The notes beneath the pieces are model-generated. The model was given only the letters and a program-made list of their open reading frames with translations, was not told the DNA's origin and did not search any database. Shown here piece by piece: positions 34,655 through 41,900 of a stretch of 42,338 nucleotides of DNA. Source of the stretch: Rikenellaceae bacterium (lineage in GTDB: Bacteria > Bacteroidota > Bacteroidia > Bacteroidales > UBA932). Position 1 is the stretch's first letter. Each line of letters opens with the position of its first letter. The stretch covers positions 1 through 42,338 of the forward strand of contig CAAGIG010000054.1 in NCBI GenBank assembly GCA_900769885.1, written 5' to 3'. The position numbers were made by a program, and so were the translations under genes.

Positions 34655-35855
34655 CTCCCAACAACCCCTCTATGCTGTCAACGATATCTATCGCTACAGA
34701 CTGTTTAGACTTCAAAGGATATGAACTTCTCTCCCCGTTTTTGAAAAAGATATTCACTTTATTTGTATCCCCGGCAAATCCTGCCCCCTCGTCACGAAGT
34801 GAGTTAAGGACAATCATATCAAGGTTCTTTCGGGCAAGTTTATCCTGCGCATTATCAAATTCGTTATCTGTTTCCAATGCAAATCCTACAAGAATATCCC
34901 CATCTCTTTTAATCTTTCCTACACAAGCTGCAATATCTTTGGTAGGAAGAAGTTCCAATGTAAGATTATCCCCTTTCTTCTTCATCTTCACTGATGATTT
35001 CTGAGCCGGGGTATAATCTGCAACTGCGGCACAAAGGACCACAATATCAGCACCTTGCTCATATTGTGCAATTGTCGCCTGATACATCTCCTCAGCTGTG
35101 ACAACATCTATAACCTGAATATCCGACTGTTTTGATTTGACTGCTGCAGGACCACTCACCACAGTGACAGAAGCACCTCTGAAAGCGAGTTCCTGAGCTA
35201 TTGCTGTTGCCATCTTTCCGGATGAGTTATTTGTAAGATATCTTACAGGGTCAATAGGTTCTCTGGTAGGACCTGAGGTAATAAGGACTCTTTTTCCTGA
35301 GAAAGTAGCCTTTTTTGAGAAATGTCTGATCACCTGTTCCACGATCTTTTCAGGCTCTTCCATTCTTCCCTTACCGTCAAGACCACTGGCAAGTTCCCCT
35401 GCCGCAGGCTCCACAACGGTAACACCCCTCTCTCTCAAAATCTCCAGAGACTTTTGTGTAGAAGGATGGGCAAACATATCCAAATCCATCGCAGGAGCGA
35501 CAAAAACAGGACAACGGGAAGACAAATATGTGGTAACCAACAAATTGTCAGCTACGCCATAAGCCATTTTTGCAAGAGTGGAAGCAGTCACAGGGGCTAT
35601 CAGAAACATATCTGCCCAAAGTCCGAGACTCACGTGGCTGTTCCATTGACCATTCTCGGGGTCAAAAAACTCTACAAGAACAGGATTTTTAGATAATGTA
35701 GCAAGTGTTAAAGGGGTTATGAACTTCTTTGCTGTTTCAGTCATAATCACCTTTACTTCTGCACCCTCCTTTACAAGGGCACGCACCAAAATAGCGGTTT
35801 TGTAGGCTGCAATACTTCCTGTTACACCTACAATAATATGTTTTCCCTTTAACAT
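34644..35855 (-). CDS. coaBC: bifunctional phosphopantothenoylcysteine decarboxylase/phosphopantothenate-cysteine ligase
   Basis: This enzyme carries out two steps of coenzyme A synthesis: ligation of cysteine to 4'-phosphopantothenate (CoaB), then FMN-dependent decarboxylation (CoaC). Of 403 residues, about 1-180 form the flavoprotein CoaC part (VGVTGSIAAYKT, His74 in NSHVSLGLWADMFLIAPVTA) and about 187-400 the CoaB part (VLITSGPTREPIDPVRYLTN, then NSSGKMATAIAQELAFRGA and AAVADYTPA). Compared with the E. coli CoaC motifs PAMN and ACGD, this protein has PAMD (Asp124) and SGLDGKGR (Ser157), so the substrate-binding Asn and flap Cys are replaced. This may be a lineage feature. It lies 14 bp after the omega-like gene and overlaps recN. 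Confidence 0.96.
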   Translation of the reverse strand: MLKGKHIIVGVTGSIAAYKTAILVRALVKEGAEVKVIMTETAKKFITPLTLATLSKNPVLVEFFDPENGQWNSHVSLGLWADMFLIAPVTASTLAKMAYGVADNLLVTTYLSSRCPVFVAPAMDLDMFAHPSTQKSLEILRERGVTVVEPAAGELASGLDGKGRMEEPEKIVEQVIRHFSKKATFSGKRVLITSGPTREPIDPVRYLTNNSSGKMATAIAQELAFRGASVTVVSGPAAVKSKQSDIQVIDVVTAEEMYQATIAQYEQGADIVVLCAAVADYTPAQKSSVKMKKKGDNLTLELLPTKDIAACVGKIKRDGDILVGFALETDNEFDNAQDKLARKNLDMIVLNSLRDEGAGFAGDTNKVNIFFKNGERSSYPLKSKQSVAIDIVDSIEGLLGDVK

Positions 35856-35869
35856 TGCCTACTAAGAAA

Positions 35870-36187
35870 TTATTTTTGTGTTTCTACCTTTCTGTGGTAA
35901 ATCTCATTGTGCTGAAACTCGTCAATAGCCACCAAAGTTGGCTTTGGAAGTCTCTCATAATGTTTTGAAATCTCAATTTGTTCACGATTCTCAAAAGTCT
36001 CCTCCAAAGTATCAGCATAGCTTGAGAATTCTTCGAGTTTCTGGCTCAATTCCTGTTTTACTGTAGCTGAAATCTGATTGGCTCTTTTAGCCATAATCAC
36101 TACAGATTCATAAATGTTTCCGGTAGGTTTTGCCAATTCGGCAAGGTTACGGGTTTCTGTGTTGTTTGAGACCGATCTTTGTTCCAT
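35870..36187 (-). CDS. rpoZ: RNA polymerase omega/Rpb6-like subunit
   Basis: This is a small (105-residue) core RNA polymerase subunit homologue of the Bacteroidota type, thought to help assemble and stabilise the beta' subunit. The Rpb6-like signature is visible as GNIYESVVIMAKRANQISATVKQELSQKL, here cited as GNIYESVVIMAKRANQIS, followed by FENREQIEISKHYERLPKPT. The C-terminal stretch (AIDEFQHNEIYHR) is typical of the phylum. It is 12 bp after bamD and 14 bp before coaBC, the usual bamD-rpoZ-coaBC-recN neighbourhood in Bacteroidota. Confidence 0.9.
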   Translation of the reverse strand: MEQRSVSNNTETRNLAELAKPTGNIYESVVIMAKRANQISATVKQELSQKLEEFSSYADTLEETFENREQIEISKHYERLPKPTLVAIDEFQHNEIYHRKVETQK

Positions 36188-36199
36188 TTTGTCTATGAT

Positions 36200-36997
36200 T
36201 TATTTTCTTTCCAATATTTTGTTCACCTTATTTGAGAGAGCATCCAGTTCCCTGCGATACGACGATTCCGGGAACTCAGTTACAAATGTAAAATACTCAT
36301 CTGCAAAATCCATATATCTCTCCCGTTGCTTTTCAAAAACGCTGTTCAGCGCATATTTATAAGAAGACAAAACAACATAATACATAATATCCTCTCTGTA
36401 AATATTGTCTGCATCCTCTTTTATTACGAGTTTCAATGCATAAGTCGCTGCCCTGTAATCTTCGATTGTATAATAAAGTTTCGCCGCTTCGTAAGCCTTT
36501 CTGTCAAGTCTCTCTTCGAGATCCTCACTCATAGAACGGCAATTGGCAACATTTGCATCATCTGGATAGTCCCTTATAAATTCATAAATTGCATCAAGGG
36601 CCTTGTATGTAGGTGTCTGATCCAGTTCATAACGATAAGTCTGTTCATAAAGACAATCTACATATAGAAATCTTGCCCTTTGAGTAAAAGGACTTAGTGG
36701 AAACATCCCCACAAAAGAGTTGAAACCCTGCTCTGCGGTATAGACATCTCCCCACATATAATATGAATAGGCTGTATAGAACTGGACAGTATCTTCCATC
36801 GATGTTCCACGAACACCCATTTTCATTGACTCAAACATAGATGCTGCCTTTGTATACTTCTCTTTTTCAAAGAGTTCAAAAGCCATTTTGTACTTTGCAG
36901 GAATATCGTTCCCCTCCAAGATCATATCATATTGAGTCTTGCAGGAAACCATACCCAGCAACATTACCAAAGATAAAATATATGTTAATTTTTTCAT
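36200..36997 (-). CDS. bamD: outer-membrane assembly lipoprotein BamD
   Basis: BamD is the essential lipoprotein partner of BamA in barrel assembly. The 265 residues from the ATG at 36997 begin with a lipoprotein signal, Cys19 (LLGMVSCKTQYD). Five TPR-like helical pairs follow, including YKMAFELFEKEKYTKAASMF, YTAEQGFNSFVGMFPLSPFT and ALDAIYEFIRDYPDD. The family features of a periplasmic TPR scaffold that ends with a helical tail (RRELDALSNKVNKILERK) are clear. The frame is open nine codons upstream but the lipoprotein signal fixes the start. The bamA gene is 20 kb away in this window, so the two core BAM genes are unlinked but close. Confidence 0.93.
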   Translation of the reverse strand: MKKLTYILSLVMLLGMVSCKTQYDMILEGNDIPAKYKMAFELFEKEKYTKAASMFESMKMGVRGTSMEDTVQFYTAYSYYMWGDVYTAEQGFNSFVGMFPLSPFTQRARFLYVDCLYEQTYRYELDQTPTYKALDAIYEFIRDYPDDANVANCRSMSEDLEERLDRKAYEAAKLYYTIEDYRAATYALKLVIKEDADNIYREDIMYYVVLSSYKYALNSVFEKQRERYMDFADEYFTFVTEFPESSYRRELDALSNKVNKILERK

Positions 36998-37025
36998 CTG
37001 TCTGTCTGCACTTATTCTTTGCAAC

Positions 37026-37970
37026 TTACAAAGATATAAATTTATTTCTTATTGCCGACTCCAATCTGAATTCCCATACCAATATTATAGACATAATCCA
37101 TCTTGAAATGAGCATTATCCACCAGATTCCACCTATCGAGGCGAGCAGCATCAGGTCTTCAAAATTACTGTGGGAAATCCCGATATGGACATTAAGTCTG
37201 TCGATATCCTCTTTTTCCAATGCCCCATTGCGACTCTCCTCAATCATCAGAGCTGCCCCGTAAGCAAGTCCTACGGTATTGGCAATAATCCACAAAAGCG
37301 AACATCTCGCCGGAAGTCCGAAAATCCTCATCACAGGACGGAACATATTGGAAATTATCTTGATAATCCCGAATTCAGCAAGCAATGCCTGTGCCATATT
37401 CAATGTAAAGATTATCAACACCATTTTAGGGACAAGCAGGGCTGTAGATTTCAGCCACGCAACAAACATTTCGCCGAAGGAAGAGTCATTTGCAACTGCC
37501 GCCACCACATTGGGATTTTCTCCAAATTGGGGAAGAATCAGATTCAATACAAAGCCGAGAATTATCCCCGATATGGTCCTTGTAATTACCATTCTCACAG
37601 CCGAACTGCCGGTCTTTTTCTGAACTGCAGTCTCGACAATCATATTGTGCGAACACAAAACCATCACTGAAAGGATTGTTACCGACCTGATATCCAGGTT
37701 CAAAGTAACTGCCGCAGCAATTGCCGAGTAGACATTGACAAAATACCCCGATACATAAGCGAGAGCTGCCTCTCCGGGTAATCCAAAAACAGAGAACAAT
37801 GGAGAGAGAAGCTCCGAAACCCAGGGAACCACCCGCAGATATTGGAGTATCATTATTGCAAATGAGACACTTACAGTCACCTTCACTACCCACAAAGAGG
37901 TTTTCTTTGTAGAAGGGAATGTCCTCTTTATTGCTTCTAAAGAACGCTGTTTGAAACTTTTATTATCCAC
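37026..37970 (-). CDS. nucleoside-recognition (Gate) domain membrane protein
   Basis: This is an integral inner-membrane protein of about 314 residues with roughly eight hydrophobic helices. The Gate/nucleoside-recognition pattern appears as FGLPGEAALAYVSGYFVNVY followed by the helix TILSVMVLCSHNMIVETAVQ, and again in the second half as FGLPARCSLLWIIANTVGLA. Related proteins include SpmA/SpmB and parts of nucleoside and ferrous-iron transporters, but the transported ligand of stand-alone forms is not known. The open frame reaches back to 38027, overlapping the SDR gene by 50 bp. I prefer the GTG at 37970, 7 bp after the SDR stop, because it removes the overlap and leaves the hydrophobic region intact. 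The next internal ATG falls inside the first helix. Confidence 0.78.
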   Translation of the reverse strand: MDNKSFKQRSLEAIKRTFPSTKKTSLWVVKVTVSVSFAIMILQYLRVVPWVSELLSPLFSVFGLPGEAALAYVSGYFVNVYSAIAAAVTLNLDIRSVTILSVMVLCSHNMIVETAVQKKTGSSAVRMVITRTISGIILGFVLNLILPQFGENPNVVAAVANDSSFGEMFVAWLKSTALLVPKMVLIIFTLNMAQALLAEFGIIKIISNMFRPVMRIFGLPARCSLLWIIANTVGLAYGAALMIEESRNGALEKEDIDRLNVHIGISHSNFEDLMLLASIGGIWWIMLISRWIMSIILVWEFRLESAIRNKFISL

Positions 37971-37977
37971 AGAGATG

Positions 37978-38787
37978 CTATTTGAAATTCCAATGTTTTG
38001 TAACGGCCTTGTCGATTTGAGCCACAATACAGGGTCTCAAAAGGGGGGTGACAACATATGCAATTTTGTTAATTAACCCGGGCATCCAGCCTGTAAAACC
38101 TCCGAAGAGCATCCTGAGGGCCCTTTCAGAAGCTTTTTGAGGTGTAATCATAACACCCAATGCCCTTGCAAGTTTTCTCTTTCCTTTGGACAAGTTATAT
38201 AAAGGAGTATCGACCGCTCCGAAATAGACCGATGCGACTTTCACCCCACTGCCGGCGCATTCAGTTCTCAGAGCCCTGGTAAAGACCTTTGTAAAGGCTT
38301 TTGTCGAGGCATATGTGGTTATAAAAGGGAAAGCGAACCAGGCTGCCAGCGACGAGATATTCAAAATATAGCCTTTTTTAGCAGCTAACATTGCCGGAAG
38401 AAAATAGTGGCACAACATTGCTGTAGTGTGATTGTGCAACATAATTATTCTGCTGATTTGGGCTCCGGTCATATTTCTGAAGTGCATCGGATTAATCACA
38501 CCTGCATTATTTACAAGCACTTCGACTGCCCCCTCTCCGATCTTGTCCCTAACCTGTTCATACAACAAAGAAGGAGCCTCCATTGTGGAGAGATCCATAC
38601 CTATTGAGATAAAATCAAGCTCGGGATAAAGCTTTGCCATTTCTTCCTTCACAGCATCTGTTTCATTTTGAAACAAAGCGACTATAATCACATTGTAGCC
38701 ACGACGGGCAAGGGACTTGACATACTCGAGTCCCATTCCTGATGAGCCCCCTGTTACCAAGGCATATTTTTTGAGATTTGAATTCAT
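37978..38787 (-). CDS. short-chain dehydrogenase/reductase (SDR)
   Basis: This is an NAD(P)-dependent oxidoreductase of 269 residues with the Rossmann motif VTGGSSGMGLEYVKSLARRG near the N-terminus. It also has NNAG (VLVNNAGVINPM), the catalytic Ser in LNISSLAAW and the YxxxK pair in TTYASTKAF. The C-terminal part (PGLINKIAYVVTPLLRP) is hydrophobic and could touch membrane, as in 3-ketoacyl or ketosphinganine-type reductases. Sphingolipid or fatty-acid reduction is therefore plausible, but the substrate is not resolved. The ATG at 38787 is chosen over the upstream start at 38856 because the family begins just before the Rossmann motif. It appears to be first in a long operon with the Gate protein, bamD, rpoZ, coaBC, recN and an aminopeptidase. 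Confidence 0.9.
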   Translation of the reverse strand: MNSNLKKYALVTGGSSGMGLEYVKSLARRGYNVIIVALFQNETDAVKEEMAKLYPELDFISIGMDLSTMEAPSLLYEQVRDKIGEGAVEVLVNNAGVINPMHFRNMTGAQISRIIMLHNHTTAMLCHYFLPAMLAAKKGYILNISSLAAWFAFPFITTYASTKAFTKVFTRALRTECAGSGVKVASVYFGAVDTPLYNLSKGKRKLARALGVMITPQKASERALRMLFGGFTGWMPGLINKIAYVVTPLLRPCIVAQIDKAVTKHWNFK

Positions 38788-38800
38788 ATTACTATATTTG
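38770..38800 (+). promoter_or_regulatory. Bacteroidota-type promoter of rubrerythrin
   Basis: TTTG at 38770-38773 and TATATTTG at 38793-38800 are 19 nt apart, a full consensus match. The -33 box lies inside the first codons of the divergent SDR gene. The leader to the rubrerythrin ATG would be about 100 nt. Confidence 0.65.
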
Positions 38801-38853
38801 TCATAAATGGCGAAATATGGTTCCACTCGCACATTTATATTTATTTCGGGCCG

Positions 38854-38861
38854 CAAATTTA
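38854..38861 (-). promoter_or_regulatory. -7 promoter element of the SDR-to-aminopeptidase operon
   Basis: The minus strand reads TAAATTTG, identical to the -7 box of the lipoprotein operon. The -33 is poor (a CAA on the plus strand at 38886, spacing 24). The predicted transcript would run antisense through the start of the rubrerythrin transcript. Confidence 0.45.
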
Positions 38862-38907
38862 AAAATATTTAACTAAACTAATAATCAATTAAATAAACAT
38901 TACTATT

Positions 38908-39483
38908 ATGGCATCAATTAAAGGAACAAGAACAGAACAGAATTTGTTAAAATCATTTGCTGGTGAATCACAAGCAAGAGGTCGTTACACATACTTTGCA
39001 AGTGTTGCAAAGAAAGAAGGATATGAGCAAATTGCAGCTATTTTCCTTGAAACAGCTGAACAGGAAAAAGAACACGCAAAAAGATTCTTCAAATTCCTTG
39101 AAGGCGGTATGGTTGAAATCACTGCTTCTTACCCTGCAGGCATCATCTCTACCACAGCTGAAAACCTGAGAGCTGCTGCAGAAGGTGAAAATGAAGAATG
39201 GACTCTTCTATATCCCGAATTTGCAAAAGTTGCTCAAGAAGAAGGTTTCCTTGAAGTAGCTGCAGCATTTGAAATGATCGCAAAAGTAGAAGCTGAACAC
39301 GAAGCGCGTTACAAAAAACTTCTTGAAAGAGTTGAAAGCGGCAAATTCTTCGAAAGAGACGAAGAGATCAAATGGCAATGCCGTAACTGCGGTTATGTTC
39401 ACACAGGTACAGAAGCTCCCGGCCTTTGCCCCGCCTGCAAACATCCACAAGCTTATTTTGAACCTAAAAAAGAGAATTACTAA
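38908..39483 (+). CDS. rbr: rubrerythrin
   Basis: This is a peroxide-reducing non-haem iron protein that protects anaerobes from oxidative stress. The 191 residues comprise a four-helix diiron domain with the paired metal motifs (SFAGESQARGRYTYFASVAK, ETAEQEKEHAKRF, EEGFLEVAAAFEMIAKVEAE then HEARY) and a C-terminal rubredoxin-like iron site. The latter has two CxxC pairs (WQCRNCGYVHTG and GLCPACKHPQAYF). It is cytoplasmic and receives electrons from NADH or reduced ferredoxin/rubredoxin systems. A long-leader promoter precedes it and the MFS gene follows after 27 bp without a terminator. Confidence 0.97.
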   Translation: MASIKGTRTEQNLLKSFAGESQARGRYTYFASVAKKEGYEQIAAIFLETAEQEKEHAKRFFKFLEGGMVEITASYPAGIISTTAENLRAAAEGENEEWTLLYPEFAKVAQEEGFLEVAAAFEMIAKVEAEHEARYKKLLERVESGKFFERDEEIKWQCRNCGYVHTGTEAPGLCPACKHPQAYFEPKKENY

Positions 39484-39510
39484 TATTTCAAATACTAAAT
39501 ACTCTGTACA

Positions 39511-40791
39511 ATGGCTTCTAACAAAGGAAATCAAAAAAATATTCTGGCTATCATCGTAATGATTCTTCTTTTCGGAATGATATCATTCGTAACCAACCTG
39601 GCATCTCCTATGGGTGATGTATTGAAAAACCAATTTGGTGTAGCCAACTGGATGGGAACTTTGGGAGTATTTGCAAACTTTATTGCATACGCAGTAATGG
39701 GTATTCCCGCCGGCAATATGCTTCAAAAATACGGATACAAGAGAACAGCCCTTATCGCTATTGCAGTAGGATTTATCGGAGTGGCAATCCAGACTCTTTC
39801 AGGATATGTGGGACAATTCGCCATCTATCTTCTTGGTGCATTCATAGCAGGTTTCTCTATGTGTATGTTGAATATCGTAGTAAACCCTATGCTTAACAAA
39901 TTGGCAGGCGGTGGAAACAAAGGTAACCAATTGATTCAGATCGGAGGTTCGTTCAACTCATTGATGGGTACCGCTGTCATCATTTTGACAGGTCTCCTTA
40001 TCCCGGACATTGTAAAAGCACAAATCAGCCAGGTATTTCCATTGATGTACACCGCATTGGCTATTTTCGCTTTGGCATTTGTAGTTGTACTTCGCACATC
40101 AATTCCTGAAAATGAAAGAGTTGAGGCTCAAAAAACAGAAAAGGACAAACATAGCCCTCTGTCATTCAGACACTTTGTTCTCGGTGCAATTGCAATTTTC
40201 ATCTATGTAGGTGTTGAAGTAGGTATTCCTAATGTTCTTCAAAAATGGTTGAATGTGGCCCTTGAGGCTGAAAATGCTACAGCTATCGCGGGAACAGTAG
40301 CAGGAACATATTGGTTTTTGATGCTTATCGGACGTCTTACCGGTGCAGCAATCGGAAGCAAGGTTTCTGCTAAAGCAATGCTTTCGGCTGTATCAGTTAT
40401 AGGATTGGGTCTTACCTTGGGTGCAATCTTTGCAAATCCCGAGAATATGGTAAACCTTCCTGTTTTTGACGGAGCAAAAGGTTTTGCAATGGCAGCAGTT
40501 CCTGTAAATGCAGCACTTCTGGTACTTTGCGGTCTTTGTACATCTGTAATGTGGGGAGGTATCTTCAATCTTGCAGTTGAAGGACTTGGCAAATATACAG
40601 AAAAGGCATCCGGAATCTTTATGGCACTTGTTTGCGGTGGAGGTATCCTTCCTCTTCTTCAAAACGCAATCGTAGACAGCACCAAAGACTTCCTTACAAG
40701 TTACTGGGTAATCGTAGCAGGATTGGCATATTTGCTATTCTACGCACTTATCGGTTCAAAGAATGTTAATAAAGATATTGAAACTGAATAA
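39511..40791 (+). CDS. sugar MFS transporter (FucP/GluP-like)
   Basis: This is a proton-coupled inner-membrane sugar importer of the major facilitator superfamily, 426 residues with about twelve hydrophobic helices. It resembles the FucP/glucose-galactose type: the short cytosolic start, SFVTNLASPMGDVLKNQFG in the first loop, AGNMLQKYGYKRTALIAIAV for the helix 2-3 loop, and GFSMCMLNIVVNPMLNKLAG in helix 4-5. The second half has GRLTGAAIGSKVSAKAM and a GMGGGGI-like stretch (ALVCGGGILPLLQ). The ROK kinase starts 2 bp later, so transport and phosphorylation of one hexose (glucose, N-acetylglucosamine or a related sugar) are presumably coupled. The exact sugar is not determined. Confidence 0.92.
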   Translation: MASNKGNQKNILAIIVMILLFGMISFVTNLASPMGDVLKNQFGVANWMGTLGVFANFIAYAVMGIPAGNMLQKYGYKRTALIAIAVGFIGVAIQTLSGYVGQFAIYLLGAFIAGFSMCMLNIVVNPMLNKLAGGGNKGNQLIQIGGSFNSLMGTAVIILTGLLIPDIVKAQISQVFPLMYTALAIFALAFVVVLRTSIPENERVEAQKTEKDKHSPLSFRHFVLGAIAIFIYVGVEVGIPNVLQKWLNVALEAENATAIAGTVAGTYWFLMLIGRLTGAAIGSKVSAKAMLSAVSVIGLGLTLGAIFANPENMVNLPVFDGAKGFAMAAVPVNAALLVLCGLCTSVMWGGIFNLAVEGLGKYTEKASGIFMALVCGGGILPLLQNAIVDSTKDFLTSYWVIVAGLAYLLFYALIGSKNVNKDIETE

Positions 40792-40793
40792 TT

Positions 40794-41768
40794 ATGGCAA
40801 AACAAGACTTAGTAATCGGTATTGATGTTGGAGGTCAAAGCACCAAACTTGGGGTAGTGGACGCACGAGGCAATATCCTGTACCAAAGTGTAATTTCTTC
40901 TCTTCAAAGAGAGCTTGATGAATATATCAACGACATCACAGCAGCCATCAACGACCTTGTGGCACAATGCAAAGAAGATGGCAATGTGAAAGGTATCGGA
41001 ATCGGTGCTCCCAACGGAAACTATTATAAAGGTACAATCGAGTTTGCTCCAAACCTCAAATGGGCATACGACAGCAACGGAAACCCGATGGTTATCCAGT
41101 TTGCAAAACTCATCAGTGACAGAGTCAATATCCCAGTTGTCCTTACCAACGATGCAAATGCAGCAGCAGTCGGTGAAATGACATACGGTATTGCAAAAGG
41201 GATGAAAAACTTCATTATGATTACCCTCGGCACAGGTGTCGGAAGCGGAATCGTAATCAACGGAAACATCGTATATGGTCACGATGCTTTTGCAGGAGAA
41301 CTTGGTCATACAACAATTATCCGTGACGGAAGACCCTGCGGATGCGGTTTGAAAGGATGCCTTGAAACCTACACATCTGCAACAGGTGTTGCAAGAACAG
41401 CCAAAGAATTTTTGCAAAGAGACAACACTCCCAGCCTTCTGAGAAATCTCGATATTGAGAAAATCTCATCAAAGGATATCTACGATGCTGCAAAACAAGG
41501 GGACAAACTAGCCCTTGAGATTTTTGAATACACCGCAGATATTATGGGTAAAGCTTTTGCAAACTTCGTGGCATTCAGCGCACCCGAAGCGATTGTCCTT
41601 TTCGGAGGTCTTACAAAAGCAAAAGAATTCCTTACAGAGAACATCGAAAAGAGTATGAATGAAAATATGCTCAAGATGTGGAAAGGCAAAGTAAAATTGC
41701 TATACTCTACCCTAAAAGACTCTGATGCTGCAATTTTGGGAGCAAGTGCTCTTGGTTGGGAAGTATAA
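40794..41768 (+). CDS. ROK-family sugar kinase (glucokinase-like)
   Basis: This enzyme phosphorylates a hexose at the 6-position with ATP, trapping sugar brought in by the adjacent transporter. The 324 residues contain the phosphate motif IGIDVGGQSTKLGVVD (8-23) and the catalytic Asp120 in LTNDANAAAVGE. They also contain the adenosine-side TLGTGVGSGIVING and the ROK zinc site: His172 (ELGHTTI) with Cys182, Cys184 and Cys189 (PCGCGLKGCLETYTS). No N-terminal DNA-binding domain is present, so it is a kinase rather than a ROK repressor. Glucose is the default guess; N-acetylglucosamine or mannose kinases share these motifs. A strong terminator follows. Confidence 0.94.
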   Translation: MAKQDLVIGIDVGGQSTKLGVVDARGNILYQSVISSLQRELDEYINDITAAINDLVAQCKEDGNVKGIGIGAPNGNYYKGTIEFAPNLKWAYDSNGNPMVIQFAKLISDRVNIPVVLTNDANAAAVGEMTYGIAKGMKNFIMITLGTGVGSGIVINGNIVYGHDAFAGELGHTTIIRDGRPCGCGLKGCLETYTSATGVARTAKEFLQRDNTPSLLRNLDIEKISSKDIYDAAKQGDKLALEIFEYTADIMGKAFANFVAFSAPEAIVLFGGLTKAKEFLTENIEKSMNENMLKMWKGKVKLLYSTLKDSDAAILGASALGWEV

Positions 41769-41792
41769 CCACTCTGAAGAGATAACATTTCT

Positions 41793-41840
41793 ACAAACCC
41801 ATTTGAGTCGGTAAAGAACTCAGATGGGTTTGTTTTTTTT
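41793..41840 (+). terminator. strong rho-independent terminator after the ROK kinase
   Basis: A 15-bp stem, ACAAACCCATTTGAGT (41793-41808) with ACTCAGATGGGTTTGT (41818-41832), has one mismatch and a 9-nt loop. It is followed by eight T. It closes the rubrerythrin-MFS-kinase transcript. Confidence 0.92.
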
Positions 41841-41900
41841 ATCAGGGTGCAAGTGGTATGGCATATCGGTTGCTTATAGTATTGTACATTATAAAAACAA

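Noticed and set aside
40809..41417. 202-codon minus-strand open frame inside the ROK kinase gene
   Set aside because: It is an antisense shadow. The ROK motifs on the plus strand are complete.
41877..41884. TAGTATTG as a -7 box for the hydrolase
   Set aside because: It has one mismatch in the critical TTTG part and no -33 partner, so it is too weak to list.
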